Positions 8,130-16,538 of a stretch of 46,855 nucleotides of DNA are shown piece by piece. The stretch comes from an uncultured Clostridia bacterium (lineage in GTDB: Bacteria; Bacillota; Clostridia; TANB77; CAG-508). The DNA lies in contig CANRPX010000011.1 in assembly GCA_947632605.1 (NCBI GenBank), positions 1 to 46,855 on the forward strand. Reading direction: 5' to 3'. Position 1 is the stretch's first letter. The number at the start of each line of letters is the position of its first letter. A program made the translations under genes and the position numbers. The notes beneath the pieces were generated by a model. That model saw only the letters and a list, made by a program, of their open reading frames with translations. It searched no databases and was not told where the DNA came from.

Positions 8130-10149
8130 AGATAATTATAAAAAAGCCTTAGACCAAATTCATGCAAGTGAGAGCTTAAAAGAAAAAACTTTTGAAAAAA
8201 TAAATAATCATAAAAAAATAGATTTTGTTAAAATATTATCAATGGCAGCAGTTGTAGTTTTAGTATTTTCTGTATCACTTTTTGAATTCAAAAATTTAAA
8301 TCAAGATGAAAATGAAGAAATTAAAATTGCAAATTCTGAAATGTTAGCACAAAATGATCTTCCAAGATTTGAAAGTATGAAGCAATTAAGAAAAGTATTA
8401 AGCGAAAATCAAAAAATTGCACGAGGATATAATGGAGAAATACAAAAAGAAGATATTGCTACTTTTGATGCTGCAAGTACAAAATCATCTAGTGTAACCA
8501 CTGATACTGCAGTTTCTGAAAATTTATCAAGCTTAGATTATTCTAAAACGAATACACAAGTAGAAAATGTTGATGAAGCTGACATTGTAAAAACAGATGG
8601 AACATACATTTATTATATTACTAACAATGTAGTTTATATTATTAAAGCAGACACTTTAGACTTAATTACATTTTTAAAATATGATGATAATCAAACAGCA
8701 AGATTTTCTCCTTATCAGTTATATATAAACGAAAATAAAATGATAGTTTTAGGAAACTACTATGAATACACAGAAAATATTTCAAGAGCTGAAGATAGTA
8801 TTGCTTATGATTATGTAAGTATAAGAAGTAAAAATATGGCAAAAGCGATTGTTTATGATATCACAGACAGAAACAATCCTGAAATAATAAGAGAAGTTGG
8901 ATTAGATGGAAACTATATTAATTCTAGAATGGTAGGAGATAACATATATTTTATAAGCAGAAAATATTTTAGTTTTTATAGTGATGAATTAAAAGATGAA
9001 GAAATTTTACCAGTAACTTATGATTCTTCAAAATCAAATGAATATTCAAGCATCTCATATAAAGATATTGCATATTTTTCAGGTACTCAAAATTATGACT
9101 ATATGTTAGTTTGCGGATTTAATATAAACGATAAAGAAGAAGCAAAAGTAGAAAGCTTTTTTGGTGCAAGCGATGATGTATATGCAAGTGAGAAAAGCTT
9201 ATATATAACACAAATTTCTTATGGAGAAAATTATATTTATAATGGATGCAAAACAATAATATATAAATTTGATTTAGATTCTTCTAATATTAAATTAGTA
9301 GCAAAAGGAGAAGTTGAAGGATATATAAATAATCAATTTTCAATGGATGAATATGATGGTTTCTTAAGAATAGCAACAACTATTGAAAATTATGATGAAC
9401 CAATAAGTGAAATAGAAGATGAAACAACTGTTACAGTTAATATTGGAGAAAGAAAAACTAAAAATGCATTATTCATATTAAATGAAGATTTAAAAGAAGT
9501 TGGAAAAATTGATGATTTAGCACCAGATGAACAAATATATTCAGTTAGATTTATGGGAAAAATTGGATACATTGTTACTTTTAAAGAAATAGATCCATTA
9601 TTTGTAATAGATTTATCAAATCCTGAAAATCCTGTAATAAAAGGTGAATTAAAAATTCCTGGATATAGCTCATATTTACATCCTTACGATGAAAATCATA
9701 TAATTGGAATTGGACATAATACAAAACAAACCAGTAGTGGTGGAATAACAAATACAAATATGAAAATATCTATGTTTGATGTTTCAGACTTAGAAAATCC
9801 TAAAGAAATTTTCTCAGAAGATATAGGTGGAAGCTATGCATATTCAGAATTAGAACATAATCACAAAGTTTTGTTTTATAGCAAGGCAAAGAATCTTATA
9901 GGATTTCCAGTAAGTCTTAGAGAATTACAATATAGAGATGATAAAAATGGATTTATAATTTTTAAAATTGATTTAGAAAATGGAAAATTCGAAAAATATG
10001 GGGAAATATTACAAAAAATAGATTACAGAACAAATATTGATAGAGCAATTTATATAGAAGATAAATTATACACTTTGTCAGATAGTCAAATTGTTTGTTA
10101 TGATTTAAATACATTGCAAATGATTAAAGAATTAAAAGTAGAAAATTAA
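8122..10149 (+). CDS. Membrane-anchored beta-propeller protein, probable anti-sigma partner
   Basis: The N-terminal 30 residues are cytoplasmic, followed by one membrane segment (about 36-55) and a long extracytoplasmic part with the secreted beta-propeller domain. That family begins near NVDEADIVKTDGTYIYYI and has repeated blade motifs ending in YDLNTL. The first residues (KALDQIHASESLKEKTFEKI) resemble the start of anti-sigma factors encoded next to ECF sigma genes. No zinc-binding HxxxCxxC is seen. ATG 8122 is chosen because AAGGAGG lies eight bases before it; the TTG at 8116 is too close. The overlap with the sigma gene implies coupled translation. I infer that it holds the sigma factor at the membrane and senses an envelope signal. 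Confidence 0.78.
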   Translation: MNKDNYKKALDQIHASESLKEKTFEKINNHKKIDFVKILSMAAVVVLVFSVSLFEFKNLNQDENEEIKIANSEMLAQNDLPRFESMKQLRKVLSENQKIARGYNGEIQKEDIATFDAASTKSSSVTTDTAVSENLSSLDYSKTNTQVENVDEADIVKTDGTYIYYITNNVVYIIKADTLDLITFLKYDDNQTARFSPYQLYINENKMIVLGNYYEYTENISRAEDSIAYDYVSIRSKNMAKAIVYDITDRNNPEIIREVGLDGNYINSRMVGDNIYFISRKYFSFYSDELKDEEILPVTYDSSKSNEYSSISYKDIAYFSGTQNYDYMLVCGFNINDKEEAKVESFFGASDDVYASEKSLYITQISYGENYIYNGCKTIIYKFDLDSSNIKLVAKGEVEGYINNQFSMDEYDGFLRIATTIENYDEPISEIEDETTVTVNIGERKTKNALFILNEDLKEVGKIDDLAPDEQIYSVRFMGKIGYIVTFKEIDPLFVIDLSNPENPVIKGELKIPGYSSYLHPYDENHIIGIGHNTKQTSSGGITNTNMKISMFDVSDLENPKEIFSEDIGGSYAYSELEHNHKVLFYSKAKNLIGFPVSLRELQYRDDKNGFIIFKIDLENGKFEKYGEILQKIDYRTNIDRAIYIEDKLYTLSDSQIVCYDLNTLQMIKELKVEN

Positions 10150-10165
10150 TTTTTTATTAATTCTA

Positions 10166-10193
10166 TTGACTTAGTTTAAATTTAAGTTAATAT
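10166..10193 (+). promoter_or_regulatory. Candidate promoter of the papain-like gene
   Basis: TTGACT at 10166-10171 is followed after 16 bases by TAATAT (10188-10193), or after 19 bases by TATATA. It lies about 55 bases before the start codon. Confidence 0.45.
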
Positions 10194-10246
10194 ATAAATA
10201 AAAAGATTATAACTTAAATGATTTAGATTTAAACAAAGGAGAAATA

Positions 10247-10825
10247 ATGAAAAAAATATATTTGATTCTAACTCATACTGGAACCATATTATCAAGAATA
10301 ATAAAAATATATACAAAAGATGAATTTACACATGTATCAATTGCTTTAGATGAAGAATTAGATGAAATGTATAGTTTTGGAAGATTAAATCCATATAATC
10401 CTTTTATAGGTGGATTTGTACATGAAAATATAAATTATGGAACTTTTAAAAGATTTAAATATACACAAGCTAATATTTATTCATTAGAAATAGATGACAA
10501 TCAGTATAATAAATTAAAAGGAATAATCAATTATATTAAATTAACAAAAAATTTGCATAAATTTAATATAATTGGATTAATTGCAGTAGGATTTCATAAA
10601 AAAATACAATCAAATGATTCTTTTTACTGTGCTGAATTTGTAAAATATGTTCTTGAAAAATCTGAAATAATAAATGATTTACCAGATACGATAAAACCAG
10701 AAGATTTTAAAGACATAGAAAATGCAAATCTTATCTTTCAAGGAAAATTGAGAGACTATAATAAATATAAAATAAACTTGTTAGAAAAAATGAAATTAGT
10801 TAATAGTAGGAAAGCAGTTATATAA
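10247..10825 (+). CDS. Permuted papain-like (YiiX/NlpC-P60-type) hydrolase
   Basis: A 192-residue protein with the circularly permuted papain layout: histidine first (FTHVSIAL, His29), then cysteine (FYCAEFVKYVLEK, Cys128). Relatives include YiiX/YaeF-type amide or thioester hydrolases. No signal peptide or membrane segment is evident. The substrate is unknown, and lipid, peptide or wall amide bonds are all possible. AAAGGAG precedes the ATG. The gene stands alone between its own promoter and a bidirectional terminator. Confidence 0.7.
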   Translation: MKKIYLILTHTGTILSRIIKIYTKDEFTHVSIALDEELDEMYSFGRLNPYNPFIGGFVHENINYGTFKRFKYTQANIYSLEIDDNQYNKLKGIINYIKLTKNLHKFNIIGLIAVGFHKKIQSNDSFYCAEFVKYVLEKSEIINDLPDTIKPEDFKDIENANLIFQGKLRDYNKYKINLLEKMKLVNSRKAVI

Positions 10826-10832
10826 TAATTAT

Positions 10833-10868
10833 AAAAGTAGCATTAGAAAATATCTAATGCTACTTTTA
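10833..10868. terminator. Bidirectional terminator
   Basis: A stem of about 15 bp around AGTAGCATTAGA with a five-base loop is flanked by A and T runs. It can end both the plus-strand papain-like gene and the minus-strand membrane gene. Confidence 0.85.
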
Positions 10869-10875
10869 CATTTAT

Positions 10876-11280
10876 TTAACAAACTTTTTCTTTATCACAA
10901 TATTTATAGCAAGAAGTATATATTATTTTTTCTATTAAACTTATTAGAATAGAAACAAGAAAAAATCCAACAATACCAATTAAAAAAGTACTAGCTATTG
11001 AAAATAATTCTAAATTAATAGATAAAGCGAAGGAACTACTGATGATAGCACCAATTGAATTTCCTACTAGATTACTTTTATAAATATATTCACATTCAGT
11101 GCTTTTATTACAAAATACCGAAATTACTATTGAAAATATTCCTAAAATTCCTAAGATTAAAGTAAAATAAACTAGAGTTAATATTGAGCTTATAGCTCCT
11201 GTAAAGAATAAAATTGAAACAGAAAAAGCTATAAAGAAGCTAACAAGAAAATTAAAAATCTTATTTTTACTTTTACACAT
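10876..11280 (-). CDS. Hypothetical four-helix membrane protein
   Basis: This 134-residue protein has four predicted hydrophobic helices (about residues 10-32, 36-58, 68-90 and 95-118). Its short termini are basic and cysteine-containing: MCKSKNK at the start and SCYKYCDKEKVC at the end. A Cys-Asn-Lys-Ser-Thr-Glu-Cys loop follows the second helix. The family was not recognised. AAAGGAGGG precedes the ATG, so it is very probably expressed. It converges on the papain-like gene and is divergent from the transglutaminase gene. Confidence 0.72.
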   Translation of the reverse strand: MCKSKNKIFNFLVSFFIAFSVSILFFTGAISSILTLVYFTLILGILGIFSIVISVFCNKSTECEYIYKSNLVGNSIGAIISSSFALSINLELFSIASTFLIGIVGFFLVSILISLIEKIIYTSCYKYCDKEKVC

Positions 11281-11378
11281 AAATAATCCCTCCTTTATTA
11301 TATAATATGTGAAGCTAATTAAGTTGTGAGATAAAATATTACAATAATGTTAAATTCATTAAGGAATTGTTAAAAAGA

Positions 11379-11408
11379 TTGACGGAAATAGGAAAATTGT
11401 AGTATAAT
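11379..11408 (+). promoter_or_regulatory. Promoter of the transglutaminase-cohesin locus
   Basis: TTGACG at 11379-11384 and TATAAT at 11403-11408 with an 18-base spacer, about 45 bases before the start codon. Confidence 0.65.
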
Positions 11409-11453
11409 ACTATACGAATTAAAATGAAAATTTATTTATTTTAAGGGGGATTT

Positions 11454-14400
11454 ATGAAGTTTAAAAGATTTATTGTAATTTTAATAATTGCCGTAATACT
11501 AATTGCACAATTTGCATGGATGAAATTTAACAATAAAGTATATGCAGCTGATGATATTAAAGAAACAGTTGCAACAAAATACTTTTTTAATCAATTAACA
11601 AAAGAATCAAAAGAATTTTATTATGCAATGGAAGAAATGCTTGAAGATGGTAGTTTTAAAACAGGAAATACAAATTATGACCTTGTAGAAAACCATCGTG
11701 TTACACAAGAGCAACTTTCAGCTTATGCAAATGGTTCACAAGATCTACTTTTATCAATGGGAGCAGCTAGAGATGCATTTGTAGCAGATCACCCAGATGT
11801 ATTTTATGTAGATTTTGATTATTTAACTTTAAGAGTAACTTCAAAAGAAGGAACATATTATGCTACTTTAGGAACAGGTAGAGGAGATACATATCGTAAT
11901 AAAGCATTTTTAGATAAGAGTGTACCAGAAATAGAAAAATCAATTTCAGCTGTTAATAAAAGAGTAGATGAAATTGTTCAAGGTGCTAAAAACCTTCAAA
12001 TTGAAGAAAATCAAAATATGATTGAACAACAAGTAAAATATGTTCATGACCAAATAATTTATAATGCAGATTATACTTATGAAGGTGAAGCAAAAGATGG
12101 AGCAAGTGACTATAACGTAAGAAATGTTTATGGTGCATTTGTTGCAAATGAAACAGGAGAAAAAAATATATTAGATAGCGACCCTGAAACAAAAGCAAAT
12201 GGACAAATGGTTTGTGAAGGATATGCTAGAGCAGTAAAAATGGTTTTAGATAAATTAAACATTCCTTGTATTCTAGTAACTGGTATTTATAAACATACAG
12301 AAGAAGAACTAGAACCACACATGTGGGATTATGTTCAACTAGAAGATGGAAAATGGTATGCAGTAGATGCAACATTTGATGACCCATCTACAGGTACTGA
12401 AAAATCAGAATACTTATTAGTAGGAGATGATAAAGTAGGTGCAAAACATGTTCCAACAGGAATAATGTCTGAATCAAATTATGAATTTACATATCCAAAA
12501 CTTCAAACAACAAGTGATAAATTTGAACCAGTTTATAATACAGATGGATTACTTGTTGAATTAGATGATGAAGCTTATGATCAAGATGAAGATGTAGATG
12601 CAGGTATATTTAGAATAAGCTATAAAAACATGGGATATAAAGCTGCTGCAGAACAAGGATATTATATAGTAGCAAATTATTATCAATATTATCCAGGAAC
12701 AGATAATTGGATAGAGTCTGGCTGGGGATATTTACGTACAGACTTTGAATTATATCCAATTGAAGATATAACAGATGAAAATGGAAATTCATATTTACAA
12801 ACAGCTATTTCAAATTGTAAATATATACAAGTTGCAGTTACAGATATTGCACCTGCACCACATAACCCACAAGAAAGAGACCCAAACAAAATTGCTAGAG
12901 AAACAACTTATTTTGGAACACCAAGTTCATTTATAGTAATGTCAGATAAAATTTATAATCCAAATGGAGATTATGTTGCACCACCTTATGTTAAAACAGT
13001 TACACCAATAGTAAATTCAACATTATATATTGGAAGTACATATCGTGTAACAGTAGAATATGATGATGTATTAATACCAACTGGAAGTAAAGAAGATATA
13101 AAAATGACAGTTTCTGTACCTTCTTCACCAAATAATGATTTAAATAAATACTATAAAGTAGAAAACTTTGAATTTGATGGTATAAGCACATTTTCATTTG
13201 ATTTCACACCAAGTGAAATGTATGAAGATGATTCAGTATATTATTTAATATCTTTCAAAGGTGTAGTTGGAGCAAGAAGTGGAAAAGTTCCAAACGATTT
13301 ATCTTACTTCTGTGCTCATAGATGTGATGCTTATGCTTTAAGAGCTTCACAAGGAGTTGATTGGAATGTATTTGGTAAACCACAATTAATGGAAAATACA
13401 GACCTTTCTACAAATGGATGGCAAACAAGTGAAGGAGAAACTCTAGATGATTTAGCAGATTCTCTAAAACATAGAATGGCTCTTGTTGCTATAAGAGCAG
13501 ATGATGCACAAGTTAAAGAAATGAATAAAGTTTTAGGAGAAGATGATACAACTGGACAAGATACAGTTTTATCTGAAGAAACATATAATATAAAACTTAC
13601 ATTATGTAAAAAACAAGTTATAAGCACAGGACAAAAAGTTAGAGTACGTCTTGGATTCCCTCCAGGATATGGTCCTGAAGATGAAGGTGTTACATTTAAA
13701 GCATACCACTTCACAAAAAATGATCAAGGACAAATAATAGGTGTTGAAGAAATACCTGTTGTTGTTACAAAACTTGGACTAATTGTTATGTGTGATTCAT
13801 TCAGCCCATTTACAATAGCAGCAGTTGAAGCAAAAGAAGAAGAACCATCTCAAACAAAAACAGTTGTACTTTCTGGTACTACAGGTGGAACAATTGCTGT
13901 AAGTGGACAAGAAAATGAAACAGTATTTACATTAGAACCAGAAGATTCAATAACAGTTAATATAAATCCAACAGAAGGATATGAACTAGATGAAGTTGTA
14001 GTTGGAGATCAAGTAAAAGATTTACAAAATACTTTAACAATTAACTATGAAGATTTAACAGAAGAAACAACTATGGTAAAAGCAGCATTTGCTACAGTAA
14101 CTACTCATGAAACAGAAAAAGAAAGTGGATTAGAAGTTGTAGCTCAACCAGTAGTTGCAGAGCCTAAATTTACTGTTAAACTTACAACAGATTTATCTGA
14201 TACTGATAAATTAGTTCCAGGAACAGAATTTACAGTTTCAGCATCAATAGATTCACTTACAGATGTTGGAGAAGGATTACTTGCAGTTGGAGGAAAACTT
14301 ACATTTGATACTTCTATGCTAGAAGTAGTTAATGAATCTTTAAAAGGAAATGATAATTGGAATTTATCTCAAGAAAATTATAATTTAGATAATTTTAAAT

Positions 14401-15050
14401 TTATTACAGATAGTAATAAATACATAAAAGAACCAGGTGAATTATTTACTATTAAATTTAAAGTAAAAGATGATGTTACAACAGAAGGATTTACGTCTAT
14501 TCAATTAACAGATTTAGAAGGTTCAGCAGGAATTAAAGGATTAGATGAACAAATCACATCTACAAAAGCAAGTGCTACTGGTACACAAGTAAGTGTAAAC
14601 ATTGTAAAACCAGTAGAAAAAGATACATTAACATCAAGTGTTTATGATGTTGGAGAACATTACATAACAAAAGTTTCTTCAAATACAACAGTTGCAGACT
14701 TTAAATCTAATTTACAATATTCAAAAGAACCAGTTATAACAAAGCCAAATGAAGATGGTTCAGATAAAGTCTTAACAGACTCAGATTTAGTTACAACAGG
14801 AACAAAAATTACTGTCGGAGATGATATTAGTTGTACAGTTATAATTGCTGGAGATGTTGATGGTGATGGTATGGCTATGGAAGTAAATGACATAGCAAGA
14901 GTAAAATTACATTATATTGAAAAAACAGAATTGTTAGGCGTATATTATATAGCAGCAGATTTAGATAACAATGATTTAGTAAACATTATAGATTTATCAG
15001 ATATGAAATTACAATATATTGGTAATGTACAACATGCAGAAGAAAATTAG
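11454..15050 (+). CDS. Secreted transglutaminase-like protein with cohesin-like and dockerin modules
   Basis: A 1198-residue exported protein with a signal peptide ending near KVYAADD. A transglutaminase-core domain has the triad Cys254 (GQMVCEGYARAV), His289 (EPHMWDYVQL) and Asp305 (YAVDATFDDP). Long beta-rich regions follow. A cohesin-like domain lies at about residues 900-1040 (VPGTEFTVSASIDSL, then GKLTFDTSMLEVV). The C-terminal 70 residues form a dockerin-like pair of calcium loops: GDVDGDGMAMEVNDIARVKL, then AADLDNNDLVNIIDLSDMKL. Bacterial transglutaminase-core proteins may act as peptidases or cross-linkers, and the reaction is not settled by sequence. The dockerin suggests docking onto a cohesin. 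The next gene encodes a wall-anchored cohesin. AAGGGGGA precedes the ATG. Confidence 0.85.
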   Translation: MKFKRFIVILIIAVILIAQFAWMKFNNKVYAADDIKETVATKYFFNQLTKESKEFYYAMEEMLEDGSFKTGNTNYDLVENHRVTQEQLSAYANGSQDLLLSMGAARDAFVADHPDVFYVDFDYLTLRVTSKEGTYYATLGTGRGDTYRNKAFLDKSVPEIEKSISAVNKRVDEIVQGAKNLQIEENQNMIEQQVKYVHDQIIYNADYTYEGEAKDGASDYNVRNVYGAFVANETGEKNILDSDPETKANGQMVCEGYARAVKMVLDKLNIPCILVTGIYKHTEEELEPHMWDYVQLEDGKWYAVDATFDDPSTGTEKSEYLLVGDDKVGAKHVPTGIMSESNYEFTYPKLQTTSDKFEPVYNTDGLLVELDDEAYDQDEDVDAGIFRISYKNMGYKAAAEQGYYIVANYYQYYPGTDNWIESGWGYLRTDFELYPIEDITDENGNSYLQTAISNCKYIQVAVTDIAPAPHNPQERDPNKIARETTYFGTPSSFIVMSDKIYNPNGDYVAPPYVKTVTPIVNSTLYIGSTYRVTVEYDDVLIPTGSKEDIKMTVSVPSSPNNDLNKYYKVENFEFDGISTFSFDFTPSEMYEDDSVYYLISFKGVVGARSGKVPNDLSYFCAHRCDAYALRASQGVDWNVFGKPQLMENTDLSTNGWQTSEGETLDDLADSLKHRMALVAIRADDAQVKEMNKVLGEDDTTGQDTVLSEETYNIKLTLCKKQVISTGQKVRVRLGFPPGYGPEDEGVTFKAYHFTKNDQGQIIGVEEIPVVVTKLGLIVMCDSFSPFTIAAVEAKEEEPSQTKTVVLSGTTGGTIAVSGQENETVFTLEPEDSITVNINPTEGYELDEVVVGDQVKDLQNTLTINYEDLTEETTMVKAAFATVTTHETEKESGLEVVAQPVVAEPKFTVKLTTDLSDTDKLVPGTEFTVSASIDSLTDVGEGLLAVGGKLTFDTSMLEVVNESLKGNDNWNLSQENYNLDNFKFITDSNKYIKEPGELFTIKFKVKDDVTTEGFTSIQLTDLEGSAGIKGLDEQITSTKASATGTQVSVNIVKPVEKDTLTSSVYDVGEHYITKVSSNTTVADFKSNLQYSKEPVITKPNEDGSDKVLTDSDLVTTGTKITVGDDISCTVIIAGDVDGDGMAMEVNDIARVKLHYIEKTELLGVYYIAADLDNNDLVNIIDLSDMKLQYIGNVQHAEEN

Positions 15051-15060
15051 TTAATAAAAA

Positions 15061-15100
15061 TTATTTTGTAGATAAGGAATTTTCCTTATCTACAAAATAA
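15061..15100 (+). other. Long perfect hairpin between the transglutaminase and cohesin genes
   Basis: An 18-bp perfect inverted repeat (TTATTTTGTAGATAAGGA and complement) with a four-base loop lies between the two surface-protein genes. There is no following T run, so it is not a standard terminator. It may set the transcript ratio by stabilising or processing the mRNA. Confidence 0.6.
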
Positions 15101-15125
15101 AATATTTATTCCAAAAGGAGAAAAA

Positions 15126-15980
15126 ATGAAAAGGTTACTAAAAATATTTTATATATTAGCACTATTATTACTACTTACAGCAACTACTGTACGAGCTGAA
15201 GATTTAACTGCTTCTATTAGTCTAAAATCATCTAAAACAACTGTTGCTAAAGGAGAAGAATTTGTAGTTACATTAAGTGCAAAAACAAATACAGGATTTA
15301 ATGCATTAGGTGGATATTTAGAATATGATAAAGAAAATCTTGAGTATGTTAAAATGCAAGGACAAAATGGATGGGATACACCAACAATGAATCCTGATAA
15401 TGGAAAATTTATTACAACAGGTTCTAAAATAGAACCATTTGATGAAGCAATATTTACAATAACTTTTAAAGCTAAGGATAATGTAGCAAATGATGTAAAA
15501 ATTACTTTAAAAGGTGTAGAAGTTGCTGATGGAAAACAAGCAGTTAAGGATATGACATCAACTGTCACTGTTTCAATTACTGGAGGTTCACCACAAAATC
15601 CAGATAATCCAACTAATCCAGACAATCCAAGCAATCCAGATAATCCAGATAGACCTGGAATTGATGACGATGATGATAATAAAAATACAAATACTAACAC
15701 TAATACTAATAAAGATACTAACACAAACACAAATACTAACGAAAATACTAATACAAACACTAATACAAATACAAATACTAATACTAACAAAAATACTAAT
15801 AAATCACCTGCAAATAACAATGAAAGTGATAATTTAGCTAATAAAGCATTACCTAAAACAGGTGGTGGAAGTATGCTTATTATTGGATTAATTATTATAG
15901 CAATTGTTATAGGAGTAATTTATTTCTATAAATTAAAAGTTTTAAATATTAATACAAATAGCAGAAGAAATAGACATTAA
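15126..15980 (+). CDS. LPxTG cell-wall-anchored cohesin-domain protein
   Basis: A 284-residue protein: signal peptide (about 1-25, ending TTVRAED), one cohesin domain (about 27-155; KGEEFVVTLSAKT, GGYLEYDKENLEYV, FTITFKAKD), then a Pro-Asn-Asp repeat. After that come a long Asn-Thr repeat and the sortase signal LPKTGGG with a membrane helix and a basic tail (NSRRNRH). Sortase would attach it covalently to peptidoglycan, leaving the cohesin exposed on a flexible stalk. It is the natural partner for the dockerin in the preceding gene. AAAAGGAG precedes the ATG. No other scaffoldin-like modules are in the window, so this is a minimal one-cohesin anchor rather than a full cellulosome. Confidence 0.88.
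   Translation: MKRLLKIFYILALLLLLTATTVRAEDLTASISLKSSKTTVAKGEEFVVTLSAKTNTGFNALGGYLEYDKENLEYVKMQGQNGWDTPTMNPDNGKFITTGSKIEPFDEAIFTITFKAKDNVANDVKITLKGVEVADGKQAVKDMTSTVTVSITGGSPQNPDNPTNPDNPSNPDNPDRPGIDDDDDNKNTNTNTNTNKDTNTNTNTNENTNTNTNTNTNTNTNKNTNKSPANNNESDNLANKALPKTGGGSMLIIGLIIIAIVIGVIYFYKLKVLNINTNSRRNRH
15684..15800 (+). repeat. Imperfect Asn-Thr codon repeat encoding the stalk
   Basis: Tandem units of AAT/AAC and ACA/ACT encode an Asn-Thr stalk interrupted by occasional Lys, Asp or Glu. Repeats of this kind change length easily by slippage and may vary the distance of the cohesin from the wall. Confidence 0.85.
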
Positions 15981-15993
15981 TAAAAATATAAAG

Positions 15994-16040
15994 GAATTCA
16001 ATTTATTAAATGAAAATTTTAATAGATTGAATTCTTTTTT
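15994..16040 (+). terminator. Intrinsic terminator after the cohesin gene
   Basis: A 14-bp stem with one G-T pair (GAATTCAATTTATT and partner) is followed by a T run. Confidence 0.85.
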
Positions 16041-16172
16041 TAGTAAAATAAAATAATAACTTTGAAATAATATTGTTACAAATGGCCTTAAAAGTAATGA
16101 AATTTTAATTGACTTTTTAAATAGTATAGTATAAGTTTATTATATATATTTATTTATAGGAAGGAATTTGTT

Positions 16173-16523
16173 ATGGTAGAAGAATTATATAACAATATTG
16201 GTGGAGACTATAATAAAGCAATTGGAAGAATGCAAGATGATGAAAGAATAAAAAAATACTTAAAATTTTTCCTTTATGATGAATCTTTTTCTCAATTAAA
16301 AAATGGAATTGAAAGTAAAAATTGTGAAGAAGCATTTAAAGGTGCACATACTTTAAAAGGTGTTTCTCAAAATATGTCTTTTGAAGTTCTATCTACAAAA
16401 GTAATTGAAATTACAGAAGAACTAAGAGCTGGAAATTTGGAAACGGCAATAACTCTATTTCCAGAAGTAGAAAAAACTTATGAAAAAGTTATTAATGAAA
16501 TTAAAAAAATTGTAGAAATGTAA
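16173..16523 (+). CDS. Stand-alone histidine phosphotransfer (Hpt) protein
   Basis: A 116-residue Hpt domain protein with the phospho-accepting histidine in GAHTLKGVSQNMSF (His59). It carries phosphoryl groups between receiver domains in a phosphorelay. AGGAAGG precedes the ATG. Fifteen bases separate it from the REC-HD-GYP gene, and the hybrid kinase follows, so all three parts of a relay are in one operon. A TTGACT about 60 bases upstream suggests a promoter, but the -10 spacing is poor. Confidence 0.88.
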   Translation: MVEELYNNIGGDYNKAIGRMQDDERIKKYLKFFLYDESFSQLKNGIESKNCEEAFKGAHTLKGVSQNMSFEVLSTKVIEITEELRAGNLETAITLFPEVEKTYEKVINEIKKIVEM

Positions 16524-16538
16524 AGAAGGTAAGAAAAT

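Noticed and set aside
13331..13714. Minus-strand 127-codon open frame
   Set aside because: It lies wholly inside the transglutaminase gene, with no ribosome binding site and no recognisable domain.
15684..15800. CRISPR-like array
   Set aside because: The repeats are short, continuous codon repeats inside an open frame with no spacers.
15149..15820. Minus-strand 223-codon open frame
   Set aside because: It is the shadow of the cohesin gene and its Asn-Thr repeat; the Val/Leu-repeat translation has no start signal.
11454..15980. A cellulosome gene cluster
   Set aside because: There are cohesin and dockerin modules but no cellulose-binding module, multi-cohesin scaffold or glycoside hydrolase with a dockerin.
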